Positions 1 to 13,700 of a stretch of 64,000 bases of DNA are shown one piece after another; positions within the stretch are counted from its first letter, which is position 1; every line of letters begins with the position of its first letter. The position numbers and the translations under genes are program-made. The DNA comes from Apostichopus japonicus (lineage: Eukaryota; Echinodermata; Holothuroidea; Aspidochirotida; Stichopodidae), in the NCBI RefSeq assembly GCF_037975245.1, contig NC_092583.1, forward strand, positions 10,082,764 to 10,146,763, given 5' to 3'. Under the pieces are notes generated by a model. It was not told the DNA's origin. It made no database searches and saw only the letters and a list, made by a program, of their open reading frames with translations.

Positions 1-1486
1 TTATCTGTAGCATCACTCGGTGATGCCTTTATAGATGGAACGGGAAAACATAACAGGAAGAGCAATTGAAGTTCCTTTTATATTTATTTCTATCTGGGTA
101 ATATTGTTTAATAATATGGGTAAATAGTATTAGAAGATGGTAATACCTAATACTATAGATAGGCCCTTGTAAATCTATGCCTGGTCGATGAATGTACATA
201 TATTGAAATGTTATAGAATTTGTGTAGAATACTTTCTTATTTGTTTTAAGTTTTTCTGGGAAGGGGGAGTGATAGGGAGAGGGGGGGGAGAGTGAATTAT
301 GCCCTCTCAAATTTTAGAAAACATACACATTTTCAGTCGGTTGAGTTTATGCCCAAAAGTTATTTCTCTAAAACTTTAAATCGGATAAGAAAACTGTTTT
401 GCTTTTTATTTTATTTCTGTATTACTTGATTAAAATAGAAAGAAATGACAAAATAGAAAGGAGGGGTGGGGGGGGGGTGGGGGCAATGGATAAAAAAGAA
501 GAAGGAGGATAAAAATGAAAAACCTGCATATTTTTCTATTCCTTCTCAGCTTTGCTAGATTGAGGTACATCTTTGCCTTCTATTGTGCAATTTAGCTTTA
601 CCCTGCTTTTGCATTTTTGCCCCAAAAATGAAAAGAATGAAATACATCTCTACTAGTTGGTTGTGAATATAATCAAGATTTAGTCATCAAAATGACTTCA
701 GTAGCAAACTTTGTATACTATTCCAGCATTCAAACAGACATGAGAAAGAAAAATGATCAAGGACAACATAATAATATTATTTGATATTTTAATAAAGAAT
801 TCATCAAAATATGGTATGGCTCAATATCAAAATACAACAGATTAATTGAAAACTAATTTTACTACTTTTATCATACCTATATGTTATATTCCTGAGGTAG
901 ATTTTATAATTGCTGACATTAGGACATTTTCAGGAGGAGAGTAGGGGGACGGCCTCACAGAATTGATACTATTACATAAACTTGTAATGCCGTTTATACT
1001 TTCCTCCTCAAAGTTTACAAAGATGTGAGGAGTACAGAGAAGTGATAATAAACAGGAAAGTGGAAATGATGTTAAATTTGCTATATGATCTCTGTTAACT
1101 CTAGCCGCTGCCCTACGATAATTTTCAGAAATCTTAGAGTAACAATGTCAGCAAAAAATGCTAGGCAACAATGATAATATAGTATTAAACTTCCAAACTT
1201 GGTTTAAAACTAAGGGAAGTCTTTAATTTGCTGTAGGAATGCAAAATGAGGGAAAGACATTATTTTGCATAGTGTATAAATATTCATATATTTGCATACA
1301 TTATTTTTCTCACTTTTAAGAATGCATAAAACACAGAAATCACAAAACCTTATCTGAAAAGATGAAGAAAAGGAAAATAACCCCCCAAAAAATGGAACAG
1401 TCCAGATAATGGACAAATAAGTCCTACCCACATAGACTAACACAATATTCTCTATGTTTTAAATTAGCCTAACCAGACTAATCATC
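1..1486 (-). other. 3' UTR and downstream flank
   Basis: Follows the stop codon. A possible polyadenylation signal ATTAAA (minus strand) is at 1222-1227; AATAAA words occur near 405-415. Which is used cannot be told. The stretch holds G-rich runs near 280-290 and 460-485 and no convincing gene. Confidence 0.5.
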
Positions 1487-1715
1487 TTATTTTTCCTCTG
1501 CCTTAAAGGAGCTGGAAGATGAACCTGGTTCATTTGAGTCTTCCAGAACTGACGATGTGCTGCCCTCGTGGCTGCTCTCAATCTGAGCTTTGGTTGTTTT
1601 TTCAGAGTTTTTGGTTGGGATCGTGTAGAGAGTCGAAGGATCATCATCGACTGGGACCCTCTTAATGTCGTCTTCTATCTCTAATGCATTATTATTGTAG
1701 GCGCCTAAAGATTCC
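1487..1715 (-). CDS. Last coding exon: cytoplasmic tail end
   Basis: Encodes the last 75 residues and the stop, from a phase-2 junction that completes a Met codon, starting ESLGAYNNN and ending SSSSSFKAEEK. The stretch is hydrophilic, acidic and serine/threonine rich, with no recognised domain. It contains SLGAYNNN and STLYTIP tyrosines but no strict ITIM or ITAM. It may be a phosphorylated adaptor-binding tail; that is inference. Confidence 0.88.
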
Positions 1716-4700
1716 CTAGAAGATACAAAGATTAAGAATGACGATTGATCATAAACAAGAAATGGAAACGGTGTATTAATACACATGCCGCATACTTGTT
1801 GGCTGAGAAAATATATTTTTTGGTTTTGATTTTGAAATTCTGATGATCCACCCCCACCCCCTTGCCTATAGCAAATACCACCACATTCCCCTGTTTTGAG
1901 CTATAAACAGGGGAGACTGAATATTGGTAATGCTAGCCATACTGAACGCTCCTCTGCACAAATTCATGATTAAACACACAGTGTATTATTTCAGTGGTCA
2001 AGCCAAACTTGTCTTCACACACAGGAAAGTAGTGTTTGCCATTAGAGCACTTGTGTTTACAATCATACAGGTGACTGGTCAATTCATTAATTGCACTCAT
2101 GGATGAATCCTAATGGCAGTACTTGTGGTAGTTTATGCTAGCAAGTAACAACTTATTAATGCTCAAGTGAATTTGAGGAGGATTGTTTTTCTATAGGCAG
2201 GCCTGACCATCATGTGAGCAACTAAAGGGGGAAAAAATGGGGGGGGGGGGAGACAAAATATCAATGCTAAAGCAACAGACAGGTTTTTCTACTGAGTACA
2301 AGCTATACGATATAAAGCTATACAATATCAATAAAAATTGTATACCACAGGCCCCTTGGAGTCGTTGTCAGATTGTAATGGTGGTGTACTTACATATCTT
2401 GATCATTTCTGACCATTTCTACGTCGTCACTATTGCTGCTGGTTCTGGAAGAGCCCTTCGTCCTACAGCATTGAAAAGAGGAGAAGAAACAGAAAAATAT
2501 CAATTAACTAGCTTCATCTATGCACACATGACTGCTAATCTTTAGTAGAAAAAAAATTCTAAAATTCATTCATTTGTTAGTTTATCAAGTTTCATGAAAA
2601 CTGGTGTCTGTTTGGCCTTCCGCCATGCAGAGTCGTAACAAGTCATTTCATTTTAAGGTCGAGTCAAGTCTTTCCCGGCCATTTTCATGATTTGAGTCAT
2701 GGACTCAAAGTGCTGCATTATCTCCATGGAGGAAAAAGTTGAAAAACTTGTGGAGTGACTTGACATTTGAAATTAAGAGGCTCTAGTCACATGTCACAAA
2801 AGTTTCTGGCCAAATCAAATATTGGACTAAGTTAAAGGAAAAAATTACGGATGAATTGGCTTGGTGTTTTGCATTCTCACTTGGAGGAATTAGAACTTGG
2901 TATGTTTGGTCCAATTAAAGAGGGTAGTCCAGAGGAACATTTATTAAACTAATCTAAACTAAGCTAGACTACATTAAACTAATTAAAATTCTCTACACTT
3001 AATACACACACCCTAACCTTAGACAGGGCAACAGTAATGTGTGTAAGGCTTGTAACACTAACCTTAGATTGTGACAACATGTAAGTGTGTTAGGCTTGTA
3101 ACACCAACCTTAGTTGGGTCAACATGAATGTGTGTTAGGCTTGTAACACTAAACTTAGATTGTGACAACATGTATGTGTGTTTGCTTGTAACACTAACCT
3201 TAGTTGGGTCAACATGAATGTTTGTTAGGCTTGTAATACTAACCTTGGAAACAGTCACTATTAATACATGTCAGAGTTGTAACACTAACACTGGGCAGGT
3301 GCAACACTAGTATCTAGTAATATGTTGATAAAACACCTACCTTGGACAGAAGCAGTTTCTTATGAGTACCAAGACTATGAGCAGGACACAGAAGCCAACC
3401 ACTGTTGTGGTTGCTATGACCCAAGGTTGGTCAAAGGCCTTAACTTCTGGATTTCGGATGACAAAATCAAATTCTCCTTCCTCAATGGCTTCTTCTTGCG
3501 CATTGAGAGCTTCCTCCAACTGACCAGAGGTCAGAGCTGCAGTGGCTCCCGTAGGATCTGTTGGGTCACTCATCCAGAAGGTCACCTCCACACCCTCGGA
3601 CACTTCAACGACATCAACGATGACAACATTTTCAGATCTGATGGGAAATAATGAGTGTGTAAAAGTATGTTGGCCTGACGTTTCGATCCTAGCAGGATCT
3701 TCTTCAAAGGCTAAATGACAAGTAACAGTAACAGAAGGGACAAAAACATGCACAAAATACAGACAGGTTAATGAGCATGGTGAACACAAAGAGATAGATG
3801 TAAGGGGATTAGTAGACAAGGGATGGAGAGAAGAAAGAAAGATACCAACAGGGGAAGAGGAGAGGTAGGAGATAAACAGTGGAGGGAAATAATGAGGTAC
3901 ATTTTGAGCAGTCACAGTACTGGAAACGACTGAGAACGAGTCTAACAGTTCAATGTACATAGAGTTCTGAAGTGAAATTGTCTATAAGTAGCCTTCAAGT
4001 TTACATCAGTTCTGTAGCTCATAACATGTATTTTATTTTATACTGTGTTCAAACTTACGTAAATGTAACACCAGACACTAGACAGCTGCCCTCATTCTCT
4101 CCACAGTAGACGTTCATCTCGTTAGCAATGCTGGTCTGGAACATGTCTTGCATCTCATAGAACTATAACCAGAAATCAATTAATTAATTAATCAATTAAT
4201 CAATCAATCAATAAGGAATTTACATTGTCCCCAAATAGTCCAAGCAATGTGCAGTAGCACTTTGGGGGTGGGGGAGGGGTAAGAAGTGCTCCTATGAAAT
4301 ATGAGGACATTGTGTAAAATGTAAAAGAGAAAGACTCATGATATTTCAAAATCCACAAGCTGTTTTTAGTAAACAAATCATTTTTATAACCTGTAGGTAC
4401 AGCATGTAGACAAGTTTTATTTTTCTTTATCGTCCTTAATCCTTAAAAAGGTGAGATTCTCAGATTTTCGTCAAGTCAAAACTTCAATTTAATAAAAGTC
4501 CAAAAATGACCCAGCTAATTTAAATCAGCATCTGCAAATGGTAAACTACACACTAAAGTAGTTCATAAGTGACTTCCATGATAAACAGTTAATATCGAGC
4601 CACGGTCAGAATTATAAGGCTCAATTGCAGATAGCAATGCCCATTTTGGCATATACCACTACCTTTTCGACTGGTGATCCACCTCATATGCAATGGATGA

Positions 4701-7700
4701 TTAAAATAAAATTAATAAAAATATCAACAATACGCTTTAACTGTTGTCCTATTTACAAACGGCATGCATTTAGACAATTTGGGAAAAATGGGAGATGGCC
4801 CTAACACCTATCAGTGAAACTCATTGTCATGTTTTATATTATCTTATGGTTATTAAAGCAATGTCCACTATAATGAAATTGTGATGTATATGTGATTGTG
4901 TCTGGATCACTTGACCTCACCTGGAACACTTGACCCAACCTGACCTGACCTGCAAAGGGACACTTTACCTGACCTGAAACACATATGACCAGGGACACTT
5001 GACCAGCTGACTTGGAATAATTGACACACAATCTGACACTGGAAACTTGCCCTGACCTGGAATAATTGACCAGACGTGGGACACTTAACCTGGCCTGGGA
5101 CTTTTTTGACCTGACCTGGGAATTTTTGACCTGACCTGGGATAATGATTATGCACATGTACAGTTTGAGTAATGAATGTGTATAAAGATATGAAGAAAGA
5201 GAAATGCAAACTATACTCACACTTGATTCAGTCTCGTCAACAATGAGGACCATCACACTTCCTACTGCTGCACCGGTAGTTTCAACTACAGATCAAAAAA
5301 ACACCCCAGAAAAGATGAGATGTTACAATACTGTTCATACATAATCATCTTATACATATTATAAATCGTCCTATATATATTAATAATCCTATACATATGT
5401 AAAAGGCACACTTTGTAGCTAGAAGCAAACATTTAAAAATTTTGAACTTTGAGAGAAGGAGCAGCAAGTCATAGATCTATATACTTCTTATCTTCAGCTA
5501 TTCTTAGAATGTTATACATCAGACTTCATTGTTATGACAAAATAAAAGTGACTTTCTTCTAGTCATACTTGTTTTGTCTTCAATATTTTTCTTGCAGTGT
5601 TAATGAAGTAAGGACGTATAATGCAGGCGCGTAGCCAAGGGGGGGGGGGGTGAAGGGGACAGCCACCCTCCCCCTTTGGACATATTTTTTGGGTATGTTT
5701 TTATGATATCGACAGCCATCTGGGAGGCATTTTCAGCCAAAATTTTCTTGTATGCTTGACGCCAACCATGGTGGCGCTACGCTTAGATAGTTTGTAATGC
5801 CGGATCTACGGCTCTGATAGTTTGCCTACAGTTTCGCCCCTCTCTTGGCAAATTCCTCGCGCGCCTGGTATAATGAGGTATACATTGAAGGCATAAAAAT
5901 AGTAAGGGGTGCTAACCTGTCAGGGACTCAAAGCTAATGGAGAAACCAACATCGGTCACGGATTCATCTGAAGAGAAGTAGAGCCAGACCATGCTGGAAC
6001 CTGTGGTAATCTCGCTGGGAACTTCTGAACCCGTAAGCGTGTATGCTGTATTTTCAAAAATATCGCTTCCAATTCCAACTGTCAAAAAGTCATGTCTGGT
6101 AAAGGAAAGGGGAAATAGTTATGTTATATTAGAAGCCTTAAATAGTCCAGGCGATCAAGCTTGCATGGAACTGAAAATGGTCATTGTTATTTTAGAGAAA
6201 AAGATGTCACTAAAAGTTCTAACGCAAATGCAAGTCGCATTACCAGTAGTTCAGATGATGGATGCAGGGGGGAAAGGGGGGGGAAGGGGGGGGGACTCTG
6301 TGATTGGCCGCCGACTGACAGTAACTCATAGTCTAGATTTCAGGACAGGACAACTCTGTCAACATATTACAAATAGTCTTCAATTTTTGAGGAGTGGAAG
6401 GGCCAGCTATGCTCAAATTGCCTATACGGTGAAGAATACCTGGGAAATTGAATCCCAATTTCAAGCTATATGAACGTTCAATGCTTTGCATATTAACAAA
6501 GATATACTTGACTCCTGGTATTATTTTCCATTATATCTTCCAAACACAGAAAAGGGATATTTAAAACCATATAAAAATGTTGCTCCTAGAAACCCAGGCA
6601 AGTCCCAATGACACCATGAAAATCTAGTTTCACTTTTTCCCTTTTTTTTTTTTTTTTTTGTAGCAAATTTTGAGATCATAAGTATTTCACATTAAGACTT
6701 TTTGTCACAGGAACTTTTTGAAACACATACCCATCTTCCAGATGGAAGTCATTCATGATGAGCTGTACGACCTTTGATGAATCTGGCAGCGAGATCAGGT
6801 AGCTGCATCCTAGATTGTTGGAGTAAGGCTTTGGATAGTTGGGTGATATAATCACACCACTGGCCGAAGTGTAAGAACTGGGACCACATTCACCAGATGA
6901 AGCTGTTGAAAAAAGTGATTTAACGTGAATATTCAATGCATGCAAATATTATAATGTTACACTGTAGATTATTGGGCTACTAGCTTTGATAGGTGATATA
7001 ACTACGACTGCACTGCTGGCTGAAGAATAAGAACTTGGACCACATTCACCAGATGAAGCTGTCGAAAGAGTTATTTAATATGAATATGCAATGCATGAAT
7101 ATTTAACGCATGCAAATATTATGTTACACTGTAGATTATTGGGCAACTAGCTTTGATAGGTGATATAACTATAACTACACTACTGGCTAAAGCATAACAA
7201 CTTGGACCAGATTCACCAGATGAAGGTGTTGAAAAGAGTGATGTAACATGAATATTAAATGTATGAATATTCAATACATGCAAATATTATACTGTTTCAC
7301 TGTAGATTATTGGGCTACTAGCTTTGCTAGGTGATATAACTACACTGCTGGCTGAGGCATAACAACTTGGACCAGATTCTCCAGATGAAGGTGTTGAAAA
7401 GAGTGATTTAAGATGAATATTCACTGCATGAATATTCAATACATGCAAATATTATAATGTTACACTGTAGATTATTGGGCTACTAGCTTTGCTAGGTGAT
7501 ATAACTATACTGCTGGCTGAAGCATAAGAACTTGGACCACATTCCCAGATGAAGGTTTTAAAAGGGGTACTTAACATGAATATTCAATATATGCGAATAG
7601 GATGTTTCAAGTGTTACCATGTGGACGATAGTACAACATTTGAAACACCATTACCAAAATATAACAATTGCCATAAACAAAGTGCATTCCAGGACTCTGT

Positions 7701-10700
7701 ACATAGTGACCTTTCACCTCCAACATTCACCTGGATGGCATTAAGAAGCACCGATGACGTTCTCCCGTCTTCAAACCAGAGTAATGGAATGTAATTAACT
7801 CACCTGACGGCATGGTGATTCTGACTGTTCTTCCTACCGCTGGTAGAGTGTCGTAGGTTGTGAAAGCAGCGATGTCAAACACGTACACAGTGCTCGGTTC
7901 CAAATTCTTCACGAGTGTGGAAGTTGTATCTCCACCTTCCACCGTCTGAGTCTACAGAAGTATGAATAGAATGAATAGTATGAAGATATGTGGGAGTATT
8001 GTGAGTATAACCCATACTCATGATTGTCATCATGAAATATAAGACAAGCTTACTGTATACTTGGCAGAGATGTTAAAGACCAATCTAAAAAAAAATTGTT
8101 TTGCATAAACTATAAAACATTGAAAATATTTCTATATTTTTTATTTTATTATTGTCATCTTTAATGAGGGTAGTCCTGCTCAGTGCAGAAGCACTGCTTT
8201 CCAGAGGAGCCCTCAAAATGTATACTTCACTGTTGCTTAACTAGTGAAAGTACAACACTAAATATACACAAAACTATATACATATATATATCAGCTGTCA
8301 CATATGCCCAGTTGATTCTAATTCAAAAACAGAAAACTTTTCTTCCATTAAATTTAATGTAATGTTCCCCAGTATGTAATTAGCATATTTGTTCTGGACA
8401 TGAGTACACATTAACAGATCACGTATTCAGTTGCCTTTCTCTTCTGTTAACTATGACTATGTTTTCAGGTGCCTAGACTTCTGTTAACATTCCAGAATAG
8501 TACCACAAAATGCCTGATATAGCCGTTCCTGGTACAACTTTAGTGGACTGAAGTAAGCGACTATGTTTTCAGGTGCCTTCATTTTCTGTTAACATTCCAT
8601 AATAGTACCAGCAAATTTGAAGTGACATACCATGCTGTTTATTCCCTCTTGAATATAGATAGTGTAACCAAGGACTTCACAGTTATAAGCAGATGGCTCC
8701 CAAGTTAATTCTACTGTAGACGGGTCTGTAGCTTCACCTCTGAGTGTGTCAGGGCTCTGGTCGTCCACTGTATAATCTGAATATTGAAATATTATGCATT
8801 TTATTCATTAAATTTATGTTTATTCATAACCATTTATTCATAAGCATTTCAAGCCAGTTGGGACAAATTTTTCCAAAGTTCATACCACTCTATACTCTCC
8901 TCTCCATATTATGCTTTGTAACAGTTGTTCTGGGTTGTTCTGGGAGTATCAACAGTTCCTAACCGTTATCGTATAGAAATGGAATACTCATACTGTCAGT
9001 ACGAGTGCTTTGAAGCATGACATAAATGTACAGTACATCAAAAAATTGCCCCAAACTAGGTGAGCATTTACTGTTTTACAGATTTTTGTGAGAAAAAAAG
9101 AAGGGAAAAAACACTTTTTTAAGGTATAAATAGTCAATATTATTTATTGTCCCCAAATTTTACATGTTGGGGAACTGATCATCTACTGTATACTTTGAAT
9201 ATTGAAACAAATTATAGGTTTATTCATAAATATATGTTTATTCATGACCACTATGAGAGCCTTTCCTGATTTACAAATGTTTCAAAAATTTAAAAAAAAA
9301 GAGCATTTTCCCCAAATTCAGTGTGTCAGCACTCTTATCATCTACTCTATCAGCTAACTATTGCAACAAAACCTGGCATTCATGATATATGTTTATTCAT
9401 TAAATATGTTTATTCATAACTATTTACATAATTTTGAAAAAAATGCTCAGGTTATCAATAGCATTATCCTCATATTCAGACTTGCTACTAAGAATTGATA
9501 CAAACTTTGCACACAAGAAACAATATCCGAAAGTTGTATGCATTACGATTGGACTTAGAAAAATTAATAAGTTTCTCACAAAACTGAAAATATCTTAAAA
9601 TTAAAGATATGTCTTTACAGTTGGTTGGTATAATCTCCCCAACCACCTTCCCCCTCCCTTTCCACTCCCTCCCCCTTGCCTTCCCCTGCCCCACATGCAG
9701 TGAGGATTTCTTAATTTTATCCCAGATGTAAGGATATCTAAATATTTCTGCATGTGACTCACAATTTATTAAGTTTTGTACACAGTCAGTTAAACATCAG
9801 CCCTACCTCTGATCCCTCCTCACCTAACATCACCTCACCTCCTCAATCCCCTCACCTCCTCAATCTCCGCTCCACAAAATCTGAAAGATGATTAAAGTTC
9901 TATTTGCTCTATTCTCACCTTTCACTGTGACTTCACAGACATATAAACTCTCTGATGTACACTCCAGGTCATTCCACATTCCACTGCCCAACATCTGCAC
10001 ACAGTCCTGGTTCCCTTGAAGGTCATTGGGCTGTCCAGGGGCCCAGTTGTCAGTGGCCCAGGTGTCTAAAGCATCGCAGGTAACCCATCTGTACTCTCCC
10101 TCAGAAGCTCTGTCAAACAGACCTGTTTATATGAGAAATGAAATTTAATGTTATAAATAGGAAAATTTCCATTTTTTAATATTATTTTTTATCTTGCCTA
10201 AACTTTTGGGGTAAATGTCTTTGACTTTATATACATTTACAAAGGAAGTAAATGAAATAGAGGCACAAGTGCGTCACCAACCGGGAGAGGGTTAACAAGA
10301 CCAGTGAGAATTTTCGTCAAATAGTCAAGCAACTAATGTATGTCGTCTAGTTACAGAGTTTTTGACAATTGACAATTCATAATCATGGACATTAAATAGG
10401 AATCTAAGAGACTGACTTTGGTCAGCTTGCGGCTTTGATAAGCCAATGATGGCTTCTTCGCGAGTTCCTGCTTGCAGGAGGATCTAAAATACATACAAAT
10501 ACATACATGTGTATATGTATTTACCCATAGGCGTAGGAGCCCAATTTGATTTGGGGGGGCTGTAACGACTTGCCCGAAAAATATAACCAAAATTTTTCGG
10601 TCATTACATCGCATGCCAATAACATACAATCATTTGCCGTGTTATTACCCTTCCATATTGGTTATAATTATTGGGCAATTCGTTACAATAATCATGATCA

Positions 10701-13700
10701 TAATAATATCAGTTTAACCATTGAAAAACACATTGCAAATTATTTTTCTTTCAGTAGGTGCCTGAAAAATTCTCAGTATATTGCCCGAAATTTCACAAAA
10801 TGTTTTGGTTGGGGGGTGGGGGCTGCAGCCCCCCTAGCCCCCCCGCCTCTTACGCCTATATACTTACCAAGCCACCATGAAGCTCCAGCACCCAGGGTAC
10901 TGACAAACTCCCATTCTGCCTCTGTCTCAAAGACGACCAAGTCACCGTCCGGGATGGACTGGCAGTCAAGACGAGCATCTTCCCAACTGAGCATCTCTGA
11001 GCCAAACTTGTAACACCTGAAGTCATATCCTGGCACCCAACCTTCTTCACAGAGATCTGTGAGCAAGAACAGAGTAAATCGTACAGATTATTACACCTGC
11101 AAAACTTACATAGCGCCCTCCCCCTCCCCCACCTCCCAAATATAGATATACATATAAAAGTATACTATATAGTAATTATAATATGATAAATTCATCAAAT
11201 TTCTTGAAAATAAGTTGTCACCCAACCTTCTTCACAGTGATCTGTGAGCAAGAACAGAGTAAATCATACAGATTATTACACCTGCAAAACTTACATAGCC
11301 CCCCCCCCTCCTAAATATAGATATATATAAAATGATACTATATAGTTAATCATAATATAATAAGATAAATTCATCAAATTTCTTGAAGTTGTAAAGGAAG
11401 TTGTAAAGGAAGCGAGAAACAAAAAACTTACTAAGAGTGTTACCTACTACAGAAGATGGTTATAAGGATGTACAGACTAATATAGAGGGAGGCTGGGTAG
11501 AAAACCATCGATCAATTATACAAACTAAATTTAACTTCCTTCTATAAGCTTTTACAAATAAATTCAATGTTTTGCAGAAGAGGTGGTTTCCTCTGTACCC
11601 ATATAAAAATTCCATTGGGTACCAGGGGAGCATTAATCTCAGGAATTATTAAATCAGTTTTAATTGTTTGATCTATCAGACGAGGTGAAACTTTTGGGAA
11701 GTAGACTCTGGTTATGTACTCGACGTCTGAAATATTTATTTATAATTACATGAACAGGTTGGAACCAGTTCAAAACTGGCTCATAGCACTTTTCACTTTA
11801 CTCCAAACCTTACATAACATCACTACATAAAGAGATACAGTTATTACAGTATAGATGGATGCTGCCTAGCTGCACTCAGAGCTGTTCACTGCATACAAGA
11901 TTTAATCATTGTCTCTGACCAAACAATTACACAATTTAGTGTCCATTCATCTGTTAAGCTAAATGATGGCAGTATTCTTCATTACTTTAAAAGGTGTGAA
12001 GACTCGCGCAAAAAGAAACGTCTAATGCCGGTAATCTGACCTAGTTTCGTATGAGGTGTAACAGAAGTGTTAGACACCACCATCGATCCCAGAAAATACA
12101 CACACAGCTTGCTACCTTCGGTAATTAGACACTAGTGTACAGTCAGTACATACAGCTGCGGTCAAAACCCACGGCACAGTGTACAAACGATACAGCGATG
12201 GATATCTCAGGTCCAGCTAAAGATAACAAGGTATCAAGTTTCATTACTGTCTGCATTTTGTAGCGACACAAACAAAACGTCACTTGCAAGCAACGGAAGG
12301 TTAACTTTTTAAAGATGGCCGCACGCTATTTGGGGCTTCAATGCCTTTAACTCAACTCTGGCTATTTTGTTTCTTAACCCTGGAGTAGTAGTAGTAGGAG
12401 ACAGATCTACACGTACCGTCAGGGTTCGGTGTTGTGACGGTCGTATCATTGATGTACGGAAGATCTTCAAAGTATGTGTATGCGCCCACAGAAATCCAGT
12501 AGGTCGTGTCGCCCTGGAGATCGGTGATCGTCAGACTGCTGCTATCGGCGCCAGGAACGTCCACAACGACGGGCGTGGGATTGGGGTAGATGACACGGTA
12601 ACCGAGGACGTCGCAGTTGTATCGGCTCTCTGGCACCCACGTGACCACCACTGTCGAAGGATTGGTCGCGGTTGCTGAGACAGACCTAGGATTAGCATCC
12701 TCTGGAGCGTAACCTGTACGGCAAAGTAGGAGAGAAAATATTAATGAAAAACAATAGCAGTAACACACTACAGTAACTGAAGTAGTGGCCAAAATTCGGC
12801 ATAACATTTTTTTTTGCACTCATGTGGAACAATATTGTTACGTTAGTATCACTGTATAATGTACTCTGTAATTGCCAACTCTGATGATTCTAATGTGAGA
12901 CTCATGATTTTTATTTATCGTGTCACTGTAGGATCTCCAGATTTTCGCATGCAATAATATTTCGGCTGGTGAAACCAATTAAAGCAGCTTTGCATGTAGT
13001 TGTGGATATTTTTGACTTACGGTGAGTCAAAGAGATCTGCCACGGAATACAATGCTAACCACAAAATAACTGGTTTTTGGAATGAGTTTTATTTGACGCA
13101 GCATTTCGTCAAATTTCCAGGTTTGGGAACCAATCTTCAGGTCTTTCTTTGAAATACACCAGGTTTATGCCATTGAAGGAATGAAGGGGGGTAGGGGATT
13201 GGGGGGTGGGGAGATGGGAGTTGGCAGTTCTGGTACTCACATGTTATACTGATGCTATGAACAGTTCCAAATATTTATCTAATAGAAACAGGATATTAAT
13301 ACTGCACAAACTGTCCCTACTAGTGCTTTTGAAGAATCTCATGAAGAGAACTGACTATAAAAAGAATTTCCAACTGGACGGATACTTTTGAAATTACTCT
13401 TACACATTACACTCAACCTAACAAAAGCAATTACCCACCCACCCTCCCGAGCCCCCCCCTCAACCCCTGGGTTTCTTATGTTTTCTTGTCTATGATATAA
13501 TTGACAACAAATTTGCAGATTGTTAATATTTAGCCGATACCAGGTAATTCAACTTTACTAATTTCCTCCACCCCAAGAGTTCTTCAACAAAATTGATTAT
13601 TCCCATTTTTTGTCTATTTGCTGTTGAATATTCATAGCTGACCTTTAGGAGACTGTTCACACAGGTACGTGATTGGTTCCAGGCAGTCCCAGTCACTGTA

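Noticed and set aside
5991-6473. Plus-strand frame of 160 codons
   Set aside because: Antisense to the second exon of the terminal CUB and running into a G-rich intron; it is a shadow.
7000-7560. Extra CUB exons upstream of the terminal CUB
   Set aside because: Copies stop after about 70 coding bases, most lack the acceptor AG and none has a donor.
12352-12416. Extension of FN3 d past its end (frame runs on to QNSQS)
   Set aside because: A GTACGT donor at the phase-1 border matches the other FN3s; reading on would end the protein early.
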